Of a stretch of DNA of 64,000 bases, positions 36,052-48,245 are shown one piece after another. The notes beneath the pieces are model-generated. The model saw only the letters and a program-made list of their open reading frames with translations. It ran no database searches and was not told the DNA's origin. The stretch is from Colletes latitarsis (Eukaryota > Arthropoda > Insecta > Hymenoptera > Colletidae). Location: assembly GCF_051014445.1 (NCBI RefSeq), contig NC_135137.1, forward strand, positions 30,753,501 to 30,817,500, read 5' to 3'. The first letter of the stretch is position 1. Each line of letters starts with the position of its first letter. The position numbers and the translations under genes were made by a program.

Positions 36052-37390
36052 AGATCTTGTTCTTACATAAATATCAAAAATATTTACATAGTCCATCTAG
36101 TCAATTTTAAATTAGTAACCTCAAGAGCTTTCGCTTATGCAATACTCGACGAAAATATCAAGAAACAGCGAGTTGCGAGTTGCATATAGAGATCGTAATG
36201 CTAGCATACCGTTGATGGTATGTAACGGTAGTCATGTACAAGAATCGCTAATAATTGTTAGATGGTCCTTCGTCACCTGTGGAACACGGGCCCAGCGGGT
36301 TTCGCCGGGAGTTCTCGAACGCGGTCCGCGTCTGCGCTAGCAAATAAATAAATTTAATGGCGCTTGTCACGTAGCAAAACGGGATAAATTCCGGGCGTCT
36401 GACAGCCATTTAAAACAATGCCGTCGCGAATACACGCCATTTGTAACCCGATGCTTTTGTTTCACGTTGCTATTCATTCCGTGCGCCCCTTCGCCCGCTG
36501 CCGTCACCGTTCTGTATTCGCCGACACCCGCCATCGTCCGACCAACGCCGGTCGACACCGTTGATAGTAAACCCCCGCGGTTCTCTCCGATTCACGGATT
36601 CATTTTTTATCCCCGATAAAAACGCAATTAAGGCTGTTCGATAAGGCGCGAATCATGGCGGCGTAACCATTGTGTGCCAGCCCTCTCTCGCGATTTCGCA
36701 ACCGACTCGATTCATCGGTCGGCTTGGAAACAATTGGAACGTTATTCGGAAAAAATTGCGACCTTCGTCGAGGGTAGTTACGGGGGGGTCGGAGCAGGAA
36801 TCTGTCGGTTGCCAATAGTTCGTAATAAATCCGCTATTATCACCGGGTATTCGCGGTTTAATTGCTCCGTTGGCCCTCTCGAATCGACCTAACCCGCCAT
36901 TAACATTTTTGGACGCTGGTACCGGTCGAGGCAGTCCCGAGGCTCGTTCTCGAAGCGTTATCGCGCGGAAGCGTGGAAACAATTTGTCTGCTGCCCCGTT
37001 TCTTCCCTTTTTATGGCCACGCCAGCGAGAGAATTTAATTGTGAATCCGTCTCGAGAGGCACGAGGATTTAAAGCGCTACTCGTGTAAAGTGATTACCCT
37101 ATCTCGCGTTAGATGTTTTGCCCGGACTACCCTAATCCGTCAGCGTTTCGCCCCTGTCTCGAACCCCGGGGGCCCCGCGCGCGCGCGTAGGTTCTTTCGT
37201 TTTTTTTTTTTCTCGAAATCGCTCAGGCTCGAACGAGGGTCGGGCGCCTCTCGCGGTAGCATCCACGACGCTGCAGAAACCGTTCCCTCTTCGGGGATGA
37301 AGAGAATCGGCCGAGCCGAAGGCGCTGGGGCGCGCGAAACGAGATTTATGAAGGTCCTTTATTCGAGCACTTAGGGGGTCGACTTAAGTT
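36052..37390. other. CpG-rich island, no recognised gene
   Basis: Many overlapping frames on both strands (36653-36982 minus, 36870-37088 plus, 37090-37374 plus) lack domains. It includes a (CG)n run near 37175-37187 and a T-run near 37200-37211. Confidence 0.4.
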
Positions 37391-37601
37391 TGAGCAATTT
37401 ATTAATTTCCCCGTGTTTCGGTGGTGACGCGTCCCGTTTCTACAACCCTTGAGATGGCGATCGCGCTCCACCCCTTGGCCTTGTATCTTTCAACCAGTTA
37501 GACTCGTCCATCCTCTGGGACAAGATTTCGCGTCGGATTTCCGGTTAATACTGCCCTGAGCTTTTGTCTTTCTTGCGGACTTGTTAAACAGATTCCCGTA
37601 A

Positions 37602-38026
37602 TTAACCCTCGATTGCACGAATTTTATTTCGTCTTTAGAAAAAGAAATCCCTGTTGACACTTGACCATAATGATGAAGATTAATTGCACGTTTTTATTTT
37701 TGGAAAACAAATATGTAGACTTTAAATGTAATATCGTGTATACATACGTAAAGTAAATTTCAATAAGAAATCATGAACGTTTTAGAGGTTGAAAATGAAA
37801 CTACGAGAAATTAAAAGCTTTTTTTTGAAATAGAGCATTCTTAAGGAATTTAATCCTCGACTACGTGAATTTTATTTTATCATTAGAAGAAGAAATCCCT
37901 GTTAACTTTCGATCACAGTGGCAAAGATTAACTGCAGGTTTTTATTTTTGAAGAACAAATAAGTAGATTTTAAATGTAATATCGTATGTACATACATAAA
38001 CTAAATTTAGATAAGAAATCATGAAC
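37602..38026 (+). repeat. Diverged tandem duplication, about 249-bp period
   Basis: Units at 37602-37778 and 37851-38026 share cctcga, gaattttattt, aagaaatccctgtt, gtttttatttttg, ttaaatgtaatatcgt and aagaaatcatgaac. They are clearly more diverged than the tandem pairs at 32953 and 50285. Confidence 0.88.
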
Positions 38027-40126
38027 AAAGCTGTTTTTAAAACCGAACATTGTTACGAAATATTAATAAACAATTGCCAAAAGTACTTATCTTTTTATCT
38101 AGACAGAAATCGTATTCTGCGTTTGTACAAGGTTAGAAAGAGTCTTTACGGAAATTGGAATTTAATTTATGTGACAATGATGTGCCAACTTGTTCTATAA
38201 TTAAATTAAAAATTTAATAATGAACTCAAATTAAAAAAGTGAGGTTTCGTGACTTTCCATCGAACGGTCGGACTTCTAAATGCGTGTATTTATTCTGAAA
38301 TATACTACAGTAATAAGCGAGAAACATCGATATTAATAAACTGTTTCTACGTGTCGCGCCAGCGCCGTTCCTTTCGCACACAACAAATTCCATTTAGAAG
38401 AGGAATAAATAAACATTGCCATTTATTAAATTCAATTAGCACGTCAGAGCAAAGAGGGAAATGTGGTTTAATGTCGCGTTTAAAAATTTTGCATTCAACC
38501 GACTTCCACGGGGAAGAATAATATTTCACGGCAATTCTGGGACAGAGAGACATAAAATTCATATTTCGGTCGCGTTAGGGGCCATTTCGCTGAAATAATT
38601 ATTTTAAAAAAATGATCAAACGCGGGGTAACGCATTCAATAGTGATTGAAATTCTATTGTCAGAGACTCTTTTCATTAAAAAAATGCTTACCGTCACGAA
38701 AGTGCAAAAAATTTCCACTCGAAAAATTAAAAACATTATTCCAATTGTGCTCCAGAGCGTCGCAATTAAAATGTTGCCGTGAAAATTAAAATGCGTTACG
38801 TTCCAAAGAGGCGGCATTTCATTCTGCGAATACTTCCATTCAAATCTTCCAATTAGTTCGTATAATCGAACCCAACGCGGTTCTATTAATTTTCAGAAAC
38901 CTGAACTTTCGCATGCATCATTCATTCCCGGCGTTTCTTTCGTTGTGCTTCGCGAATTATTATTTTAAATTGCAATTACAAGTCGCCGGGAAATGCGCTT
39001 TTCCACAAAACGCAATTAACTTGGACGGTTGCTCGTTTGCTGAAATATTTACTTCGTATGAAAGCACTGTGCTTCGCGTTTTAATTTACTATGGCCTAAA
39101 CTTATGGTCCACCTTTTTAGTTCATTACTTCTTTATTAAAAAATCACCGTGCGTAATTTGCCAAAATCTCCAATGACCTTAACGAAAACAAGAACACGAG
39201 AAACGAGAAAACTTCAAGATATATTTCATTATTTTGTAAAAGTAGTGCGAAGTCTGAGACCAACGCTCTTTCAATGAACGAACAAAAAATTGGAAAGGGA
39301 TGGTTCTGAGTTTGAGGATTTGCCAGAAAGTCGCATGCAAATTGAGAACGGGTCAAGTACGATTTCATCCAGCGCAAGGTCGCGTGGATGTCGCTGCTGA
39401 CGTCTCAAGGATGCGCCCTCAGTGTTGCGACGCCCCTGTACAGCGAGACAAAATCCCCAAAACCTGGTCAAATTGGAACCCATGATGGAACTAGACATTC
39501 GATCGTAATTTCATCCGTAAGAATTGTGTCGATAGCTAATTATACACGGTATTCGACCACCTTGTACTTCTTTAAGTGAAATTTAAGAACGTTACAATCG
39601 GTGGAAGGTATATACTTTATTCAATTCTTAATAGTATTTGGTTAAATCAGATTGCAGTTCGTAGTAACATTAAATATTTACGATCATGCAGTGAAGGCTT
39701 CAATTTAATTGATCACGTTCAGTATTAGATAAGTTCACTTTTCCATGTACTTCATCCGCGTTGTTTTTAAATTTAATACCCCCACGAATTTCGACGAGCT
39801 TTCGTACGTTGATTATACATGAAAAATAGGTCGACACGTGTCTGAGCGTTTTTGCCATTAAGCTTCAGAGTCAAGTTACTTGTTGTAAAGAATGTTTTTT
39901 AATTACTTTGAGACACCGAAAAATAGTTTTATAGTATTAGAAAGCATTCACATCCATAAGTCATCGGACAATCATTTTTTAGATTTTTTTTGATCAATAC
40001 TATTTTAACCTTTTTGAAATATTGTCCATGAATCCTTCAATTTTAGACGCGTTTATTTTCAAAATTTTGTATCTGCACCTTACTTTGCATTTTCAAAGTA
40101 TGGCCAAGCATAATATCTAATGACTC
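38027..40126. other. Intronic sequence, nothing recognised
   Basis: Frames at 38249-38521, 38913-39176 and 39271-39498 lack domains. At 39541-39562 a stretch resembles a degenerate T1 terminal repeat without a body. Confidence 0.4.
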
Positions 40127-40970
40127 ATGGTTGATAGCGTAAGAGTTGCTTCAGTCGCATTATGTTATTCAGCGCTCTTCACAGCAATTAATTATGTTCG
40201 TGTTCGCGATGCTGACGAGCCGATTGTTCGAATTTCGACCACGTTTCGGGAAATCTGTCCCACTCCCGGGATCGTGACGAGGGGTGGAACCTTGAAGCTG
40301 TGCTCGTTCGGAGACGAATCTCTGCGCGGGTGGTTCGCGAGTCGCGTTTCTTCGGGCCCGAGGGTCGAGGAAGCGAGGGTGCAGGCTCACGGGAACAGAG
40401 AGAACGAGCGCGAGAAAGAGAGAAAAGACACCGTGGGGGGATGAGAGTCGTCGCAGCTCGCAACTCTCGTATGCTTGCTTGTCGCAGCTTTTGTCTGGCG
40501 ATGCAAGCATCATTAGCGTCGGGCGTAATGAGCACACTAATCACCAACCGGCTGCGTTGCGCCGTACTGGAGCACCGGGAGCTGAAGGAAAAAAGCATCG
40601 CGCCTTGCCGGAGACGCGACGGTGACGGCAAGAGGGAAAAAGCGGACACAGGGCAAGTGGCAGAAGTGCGCGAAGGGAGAAACACGCTGGTACGTGTGCA
40701 GAAAAATTCATGGCGGGAGTGGTTTCCCCAGCGGAAAACAGCAACGGTGGTGTGGAGGGACGGGGGACGTCGAAAGACCGTCGTCGCGCGAAAATCAACC
40801 GGTTATTGTCGCGAGAAGATCGCTGCTCGATCGCGATCCAACTCGTTGCGTTGACGACATTGCTCAATTTTCAACCGAAAGTTGTTGTATCCCAAATTAT
40901 TGTTCCAGGGCCCCTTAATTTGTTTTACGCAAACTTCAATCTGATTTTGAGCTCTTTCTTACGCTAAATC
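40127..40970. other. CpG-rich island holding the longest open frames of the window
   Basis: A 184-codon plus frame (40300-40854), a 165-codon minus frame (40188-40685) and several others overlap. The products are dominated by R, E, S and P with no domain. Two long frames on opposite strands of the same DNA point to stop depletion by composition. The purine-rich gagagagaacgagcgcgaga stretch near 40398-40418 has GAGA-like motifs, so a regulatory role is possible. Confidence 0.4.
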
Positions 40971-41700
40971 TTTTTTTTTCTACCATGTTGTACATTATTA
41001 CGTATCATGAATATTTTTATAATCACATTGTTAGATACATACTTTGGTCTTCGATACATTTACTTGCCGTAAACCATTAGAAAGTTTTTATTATCGAAAT
41101 TTATGTTACTTCATGTTGAATGAATAAAATTATGTTGACCCTGAGAACCTGATAGAAGTAGCTCAAGAGCAATGGTTGATGAAGTTGTTTCTCCGACTTT
41201 TTTTTTACAAGACTGCAGATGACTCGAACCAGGATCGAAACCTCCATGTTTTAAACGAAGACCAAAATGTAGTAAAAGTTTCAATTCTCGTTGAGATTTC
41301 TTCAGGGTAACATCGAATTTTTACTATCATATAACCCTTGTCACATTTTCCTCATCATTGTAAGAATTTCTTTTATACTTTGTCTTAAGCTATAAAAAGT
41401 ATATTCGAAGTAGAATCACTAAAATTTCGGAAAAAGTAACGTTTACTTTATCACGAGCAGGTGTGCGTAACGATCTAAAAATTCTTATTCCTTAAAATAC
41501 AATAGTCCCGGGGGTTCTGAAATTTTTCACCGCATTCTCGACTCCTTCTATCATGATAAATCATTCCCTTTATCTACTACGAATCACACCATGTATACCG
41601 AAAGGAACTGTATAATTGAAAGGATTCGGACTAGCAACGAAGCCGGTTGAAAATTAGGTTAAACAAACCAAACGGTACATTAATCTTCGTTTTAATCCGT
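40971..41700. other. AT-rich sequence, nothing recognised
   Basis: No open frames of note and no shared repeats. Confidence 0.4.
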
Positions 41701-42480
41701 GAATTCGGACATTCTCTACGTCAATTTCAATATACAGAAAATTTTGATAATGGTAAACCCCGAAGGAGATGAATTTAATCTGTCAGAATTGTCTTTGTTA
41801 AATTCGCGCGCGGCCAGCGGGCTTGCGGATGCCCCTCTAATTCGTTGGGGCTTTATTGCATAAAATCTTGCTGGGGTTCGCGCGATGGAAAATGCACGCT
41901 CGACGTGCGTGCACGCGTGTCTCTCTCGTCGACGAAATTTTGGACCTTCTCCCTTGGTTGTGCCCGTGTTTTGGTTTGCTGTCAATACGGGGAATCGTGG
42001 TTACTTGATTACAGTAATTATCGTGATACAGATTTACGTATTTGCCATGCCTGTTACGGGAAATCCGTCGCATCTGTCATGTCGGCCAGCAGATTCATTA
42101 CTGTAATAATTACATAAATTCACGTTACGTTACCGCTAATTCGTAATCACGTATTACCATAATTATCTGTTATGGCGATTCATAATTGCGCGCTGTTGGC
42201 TGTAATACTACCAAGGACACAGTTTCACCCTTTACGCTGCTCGAATTTAATTAATTCCAAATCGTGCATTTCTTTTTCTTTTACTTTTATGCATCTCTAT
42301 TTATATACGCTTTAATATGGTTGGTCCATTTCTGCGCTTAGTTTACGGAGAATAATTCTGGTAATTGGGTCAGGCTATTTTGAACGAAAGTAAAAAAGAA
42401 ACGTTGAGAAAAATTTTGCGTAATTTAAGGAACTTTATTATTCCATACTACGTTTCCCTCAAATATATCAATGTACTTAA
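41701..42480. other. CpG-rich patch followed by TAAT-rich sequence
   Basis: 41716-42117 has overlapping frames on both strands without domains. 42010-42190 is dense in TAAT/ATTA core motifs (for example actgtaataattacataa), of the kind bound by homeodomain proteins. Such motifs are common by chance in AT-rich DNA. Confidence 0.35.
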
Positions 42481-42688
42481 CCAGTTAACTGTGTCGCTCC
42501 GTGTTGAAAGTGCGAATTTCTGTGTGTCACGAAAATCGATCGATGACGAGTATAGTCGTCAAGCACAGAGTAAGTGTCGCTGTTAAAATATTGTATCAAA
42601 AAGATAGGTTTATTTTATAAAACTCGTCATGACAAAAAATCTTGGTACTTCTCCATGACGAGTATACTCGTCAAACACAGTTAACTGG
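42481..42688. mobile_element. piggyBac-like MITE, 208 bp, TTAA-flanked
   Basis: The ends are a perfect 14-bp inverted repeat (ccagttaactgtgt / acacagttaactgg), flanked by TTAA at 42477-42480 and 42689-42692, the hallmark of piggyBac-type insertion. Inside are two 16-bp palindromes, gacgagtatagtcgtc at 42545-42560 and the exact palindrome gacgagtatactcgtc at 42657-42672, each followed by aa(g/a)cacag. No transposase; non-autonomous. Confidence 0.85.
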
Positions 42689-42692
42689 TTAA

Positions 42693-44123
42693 CATTTAAT
42701 TTTTTTACATAAATCGATTATTTTTTGTTTAAATCTCACAAGAAAACCATGAAGTATCTTCGAAAATATTAATCTTTTGTACATAAAATTAACGAAAGAA
42801 TGGATTTACCTATAAAAAGTCAGATAGTTCCATCTTATTTTTTCAAAGTATAATTGTTTAATATTTTGCAAATGCATTTTTTCACTTTTAGAAAAAGTTC
42901 TATCATAGTTCTATTACTTTGAATCTAGTTTTTGATTGAATATTTTATTCTTTCTCGAATGGTACAAACCAACGAAAAAGTTGGAACGTGGAAATTCGAG
43001 AAATCTGTTTACAATTGATTCAAACGCAATAGTCGTCCCATAAGAAGTTGAGTGGGGCGGTAAACGGTGGCCATTTCCATTCTCAGGTAACAGTTTATCG
43101 CGCAAGTATTTGCTCGCTCGTTTTAGGGCGTGCAGGCCATTTCGCGCGAAGTGCCGTTTCAACGCAGAACTTGCGCCATTTTCAACCCGCACGCCGCGCC
43201 GTCTCTTATTTCCTCGTTAATTTTGCATCGCGAAATCGTCGACGCGCCGTTACCATATTCCAAAACAGCCATAAATATTTCTACTCGTGTGTTTCTGACA
43301 TTTTGTGTACTAAAAGTCGTTTCCAAATTCCGCTATCGACGTGTCCAATAGGGAAGGGTGCTTTCTAATTATTATTACAAATATATAATACAAAATGTTT
43401 TATCAGAAACGTTCGATTTTCTATAAACAAAATTTTCGTAAGGATCTGCTACTTCGTGTGTAATAATTCGAATGATTCATGCGATGAATAGATTTGAAGC
43501 TTGCACAGACCTTCATTCAAAAAACTCCTCGATTGATTCCGTTTGATCTGACATAAACATGAATTTAATATACTTCAATTACCATTGAAATTGAAATGCT
43601 TCCTAAAGAAATCGAGTTGAACGAGGGTGTTGCTAGGTTACTTGTCACCAAGATCCCACTTGGAATTCGTTCGATTATACATTCTTTGTTACACATTCGT
43701 TTTTCCAAATGACGAAACCTTTATCTATAATTTGACAACAATATAAATCACAGCAATTGGATTATAAACAGATAAAAAACGAAGATATATATTCATATAT
43801 TATTTCCTTATAGTTCTTCTTCCGTCTACAAGTAGTTCATCCTAAATTGTTTTGTTGTATTCACCTTTTTGTTGCTCCAGATTCTTCACTGTTGCATTTG
43901 ACAGCAAACTAAACTTTTACAATTTTAATTAACTTGCACAGGCTTTGCTACTTCATATTTAATCTTAAACATTTTTATATCCTTTTATATCATTTTATAT
44001 TTTTATATCATACAGGTATTCCCCCAAATTGATTAACTTCTCCCACATTAACATTTTTTAAAATTAGAAAACATAGAATAGTATTAATAAATAATACAAT
44101 AGTTTGTTCGTATTTTTCATCGA
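42693..44123. other. Intronic sequence, nothing recognised
   Basis: A CpG-richer patch at 43040-43370 has frames on both strands without domains. The rest is AT-rich. Confidence 0.4.
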
Positions 44124-44264
44124 CCCTTAAGTGAATTATTGCATCATTACATTAGTTTATTATTTTTTAAATGTTTTAAAGGAAAGTAGATTTTCATTTA
44201 CCAATTTGGTAAAAATTAACATTAAGTAAAACAATTCAGTCGAGACTGAGAGCCCACTTAAGGG
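44124..44264. mobile_element. Probable piggyBac-like MITE, 141 bp, left target site degraded
   Basis: The left end cccttaagtg is inverted at the right as cacttaaggg. The right end abuts TTAA (44265-44268), while the left neighbour is TCGA, a possible decay of TTAA. The inverted repeat is only 10 bp, so the call is tentative. Confidence 0.45.
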
Positions 44265-44339
44265 TTAATTATTCTTGTTAAAACGAATTTACCTAGATCG
44301 TATCAAATCTTCAATAATTTAATTTTTTAAAAATCTATA

Positions 44340-45710
44340 ACGCCAGCGACGACCAGGTCTACGCGCTCGAATTTGTTTAAACGAAGTTGGGGAGGAGTTT
44401 TTGTGACACGCGTCAGAACCGAGCGCGCCCCAGCCAGTTGGGAAAGTTGGTCCGTAAAGAGGGAGAAGTTTTCGTTTTACGCGCGTGCTGGAGACGTCTT
44501 CGAGGAACGCCCACCCTCCGCAACACGGCGAGCCACATAATCGTCAAGTATACCCGTGGAAAGATTCGATTCCGTGGATTCGATGGCAGCTTTGGAACGA
44601 GCTAATCGGCGAGGCTTCCACCTGGAGCGCGGTGAATCGCCGGTACATTGTGCGAAACAGAATCGGATCGCGAAGTAGGTCAGCCGACGTAAGGGCTCTA
44701 CAATCTTCCGAATGGTCATTCACTTTGCGAGGACAGGATGGTCCGAGCACTAAAGTCGAATCTAGACCTCGGGTGAATCGGCCACTCGTTCACCGTCGGG
44801 CCACAAGCGGAAATGGCCTAAACGTCAGACGTCGAGGAGCAAGGGTTGGAAGAGCGAGAAGAGTGCAGAAGGAGCGAGCAGGTCGGGGAGAAAGCCTGTA
44901 TTTAACAGTCCCGTTAAACATTAACTGCCGCTCTGCAGTTTTCCCCTATAACTCCGGGTTAACTTTGATTGCAGTTAACGGCCTCTAGGGATAGTGCCTT
45001 TAAAAGGGGGAGAAGAGAAGCAGAGAAGGTGGAGCAGGTTGATGAAGGAGGTAACCCGGGTGCACGCTCGTGTGAGAGAGAGAGAGGAACAGGAAGCGAT
45101 GGAGGAGAGGGTTAGACTACAGGAGGCATCTTATAACTTCTTATAATTACTCAAGACTCGAGGGTTTAACTGCTGTTTAATTTCATTCGGCAATTAACTG
45201 GCGCTTTATCGGTGCTCGAAACACCTCGAGCCATCGTCTCGACGGCCATCAACCGCTGTTTTATCGCGCGCCGCCGGCTTTCAATGTTGTCGCGTGCAAA
45301 TCGGAAACGACAGGAATGTGGACGCTCGTTGATCGCGCGGCATTTCAATGACGACATTACGTGCCGAGCATGAAAATCCATTAATGCGATTAATGAACGC
45401 ATTGTGTCTTGCGGTTTACGAGTTACGTGTTTAAGAGTTACGGGACGCATCCATTCGAGCGTTATTCCTCGTGCATTAAACGTTACAAAGGCGACTCTCG
45501 CCGATCGAACGAGAATTATTCAAATGGGCTTGGAACGCCGCGGCGTTTTAACATCGCCGATCGCAAGTGGTTTATACGTCCGCGAAAACCTCGCGGCAAA
45601 CGTCACGGGATTTATTTTTCACCGACGTCGTGCAAACAAACAAATATTTTGACGATCGACAACGATATTGTTATCCTCGGGTATTTACTTGCGTGTAAAC
45701 ATTTATAACC
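44340..45710. other. CpG-rich island with GA-rich tract, no recognised gene
   Basis: A 167-codon frame (44485-44988 plus) and opposing frames lack domains. A (GA)n tract near 45074-45086 and purine-rich DNA at 45005-45125 resemble GAGA-factor sites. 45166-45708 has further overlapping frames. Regulatory function is possible but unproven. Confidence 0.4.
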
Positions 45711-46494
45711 GATAGACCGACCTGCTGACCGACGTTATTGATTTATTTACTCTGTACGTTTCTATTTTCATGTTGAATCTGACTGTTCCTTTCCTCCAAC
45801 TCATCGTTCTTAGAGTTAGGTTAATTTTATGGAAGAATTTACTTGCATGATTCACAGTGTGGGGTAACGTTTTTAATTATTCATTACCAGCCGTTAGTTT
45901 TATCGAAGAATTTGGTAGTCGATGCAGTTTATTTACAGCTTATAGTTTATAGTGTAATGTGACATTTTTATTTAAACACAGAAAATAATTCGTTAATCAA
46001 TATCGTTCTTTCAAAGATATTTTTGTAAAGGTACGTTGTATTTTATCGTCTGTTTGAATGTACGTACAAATATTTGTTCCTGCATACATAAAGGTATGTG
46101 TTCAAATAAATCACAAAAGGGTTTAAGGGTACAAAGATATATCTGTATGAATTATAGTACTCCAGATTGCCAAATGCCGGAAACATACCTTCGGTTGTAA
46201 CTTGTATGTATATATTTCAAAAGAGCAAAGAAAGATGTTGGATGATACGGCTGAGAAATTCACGTTCGTTTGCTATGCGGACGAATCGTGCGGATTACTC
46301 GACGCTTAAACGAATTAAATTAAAATTAGCCACAACGTAATTTTCTAGATGAATAATAAAACTACCTTCAGTACAAAAATTTGTGAGAATATTCAAGACA
46401 TCACGGAAGATAACCCGGAGAAAAATCATCGAGAGAAGAATGCAGCACAAATGAAGATGTTCCTTTTCACGAAACAATTAACTATAATATTCGA
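45711..46494. other. AT-rich sequence, nothing recognised
   Basis: No domain-bearing frame and no shared repeat. Confidence 0.4.
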
Positions 46495-46590
46495 CAGAAA
46501 TTGCTAAAACTTCTTTGGACGCATAGTAGATTTCAAAACAAACATGGAAGATAGCATGCATTATAATAGTTGATGTATTCATTACCAAGA
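46495..46590 (+). repeat. Dispersed repeat D1, short copy
   Basis: Shares aaacttctttgg, a following cgca, atttcaaaa(c/t)aaacat, (a/g)gaaga and the ttgatgtatt-like tail with 46682-46820 and 35173-35309. It lies 190 bp before the longer copy, in the same orientation. Confidence 0.6.
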
Positions 46591-46681
46591 AGATGAAAAA
46601 TCATTGAAGACTAATACAATACTGTATACAAAAGACTCATTTTCAATTGAATAAACAATCTATAATCATCTGACGCCGGTT

Positions 46682-46820
46682 GAATAATCAATAGGAATTG
46701 ATCAAACTTCTTTGGGCGCAATGAGCCCAAGCAAATTTCAAAATAAACATAGAAGACAACATAATTAATGATTGTTATTATATTAATTGGATAAAGGGTA
46801 GAAAGTCCTTTATAATGGAG
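46682..46820 (+). repeat. Dispersed repeat D1, copy 3
   Basis: Best matched to 35173-35309 along its whole length, including gtcctt near the right end. The class of repeat is not known to me. Confidence 0.65.
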
Positions 46821-47994
46821 TAGTTTAAAAACTGCACATGTTTAAAGTTTCAATAATTTCAATACGCGTTACTAAACTGATTATTAAGATACTTCGACCA
46901 GTAGGTAAATTATTCCATATAATTTCATTCAGAAGAATTCTATTAAATATTTTTTACGTTAGCGGTAGTTAATCGGTGCTCAGTAGAACCCACTTTACCA
47001 ATTAATTAAAAAATATTTCTTCTTAACCGTCGAGAGATAAATAACGACGGTCATAATTCTTCAACCGGATGTGAACAAAATTTCACATCGGAGACTCATT
47101 TACACCCTCCGGTGATTGTACGGTAAATACGGATACATTATCGCGTACGCAGCGAAGATTAACTGGTCGTGGCGGTCAATTCAATTGTTCTCGACGTGGA
47201 ATCGTAAGGAATTGTACGCCCACGAATAAGGACGGGAGTAAATACGTCGGTGTCGTTGAATTCGCGATCAACGCCGCTGGGCTCTAAATTAAAAGGCAGA
47301 CAACGAGCGCTTGAAACTGACAAGTAATGAGACGTATAATGATTTTATCGGGCAGTTGCCGGTGTTTCATGTTACAATGCCGATTGGACACGAATAATGG
47401 TCCGTCCGCATGAGGCATTTGATCGTTGATTGCCCATTCGACCGTCTGCTCCGGACGTTCGTTGCGTTTGACCGCTTCGACGTTTTTTCCTCCAAAAAAG
47501 AGATACAACCATGAAATCCTCGGTCGATTAAACCGAAGTCTCGATTTTAAACGAGCAATTTTATGGTACAAGATAGTGCTACCTCGACCGTAATAATTAC
47601 GTACAGTAATGCCCGACGATAGTTGCTTCATTTTGTGTCTGTACGTGACTATGAGCTAACGGTTCGTAACCCCGTGTGAAATATTTGACAACAGTAAATA
47701 TATGATCAATAATAAATTTCGAATTAAATTAATGAAATCAACTTTCAAATGTTTTTCAAAATTTGTCTATGAACATTTCCTTGAACATTCTTTGGTGGGT
47801 AAATACCTAAAATCTAGCTTAAATATCAGACTTTTTACGTTCAAGGTGGGTGACCCCTTTCACGCACTTAACGGCCACGCCCAAATTTACTTGAGCAATA
47901 TAGTCACTCCATACACATACGAAACTATGCTTAGTGACTAAAATAACGAAGAACAAAATAGAAAGACCAGTGTAATATTTAAGGCCAAAATTAG
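46821..47994. other. Intronic sequence, nothing recognised
   Basis: Frames at 47284-47631 minus and 47702-47941 plus have no domain. Composition is mixed. Confidence 0.4.
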
Positions 47995-47998
47995 TTAA

Positions 47999-48241
47999 CC
48001 CCTTGCCGAATAATTAGTAGTCTGACTCGTTACAAGTACTTCATGTCAAGTTTCACAATCATGAGTCAACTCACTCGTCATCAAATCTTATTAATTAAAA
48101 TCAACACATTTTTACATCTACGAGGTATTCGTAAAACAGATCTATTCTTTTCCGTAGCCATTCATTCTACGAACAAATTTGCACAAAATTATATAGTATA
48201 CGTTCGACAAATTATTTGAAATTAAATCGCACGTCAAGGGG
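47999..48241. mobile_element. piggyBac-like MITE, 243 bp, TTAA-flanked
   Basis: The left end ccccttgccg and right end cgtcaagggg form inverted repeats of about 10 bp with one mismatch. TTAA lies on both sides (47995-47998 and 48242-48245). The termini resemble the ccctt-type ends common in insect piggyBac-like elements. The interior is AT-rich and non-coding. Confidence 0.8.
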
Positions 48242-48245
48242 TTAA

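Noticed and set aside
39541..39562. Sequence resembling the T1 terminal repeat (tacacggtattcgaccacc)
   Set aside because: Several mismatches to the terminus, no body and no partner end; could be a relic but not supported.
40300..40854. 184-codon open frame on the plus strand
   Set aside because: It overlaps a 165-codon minus frame in CpG-rich DNA. The product is low-complexity (R, E, S, P) with no domain, so it reflects stop depletion.
44485..44988. 167-codon open frame
   Set aside because: Compositional product (R, S, G, V) without a domain; other frames are open over the same DNA.
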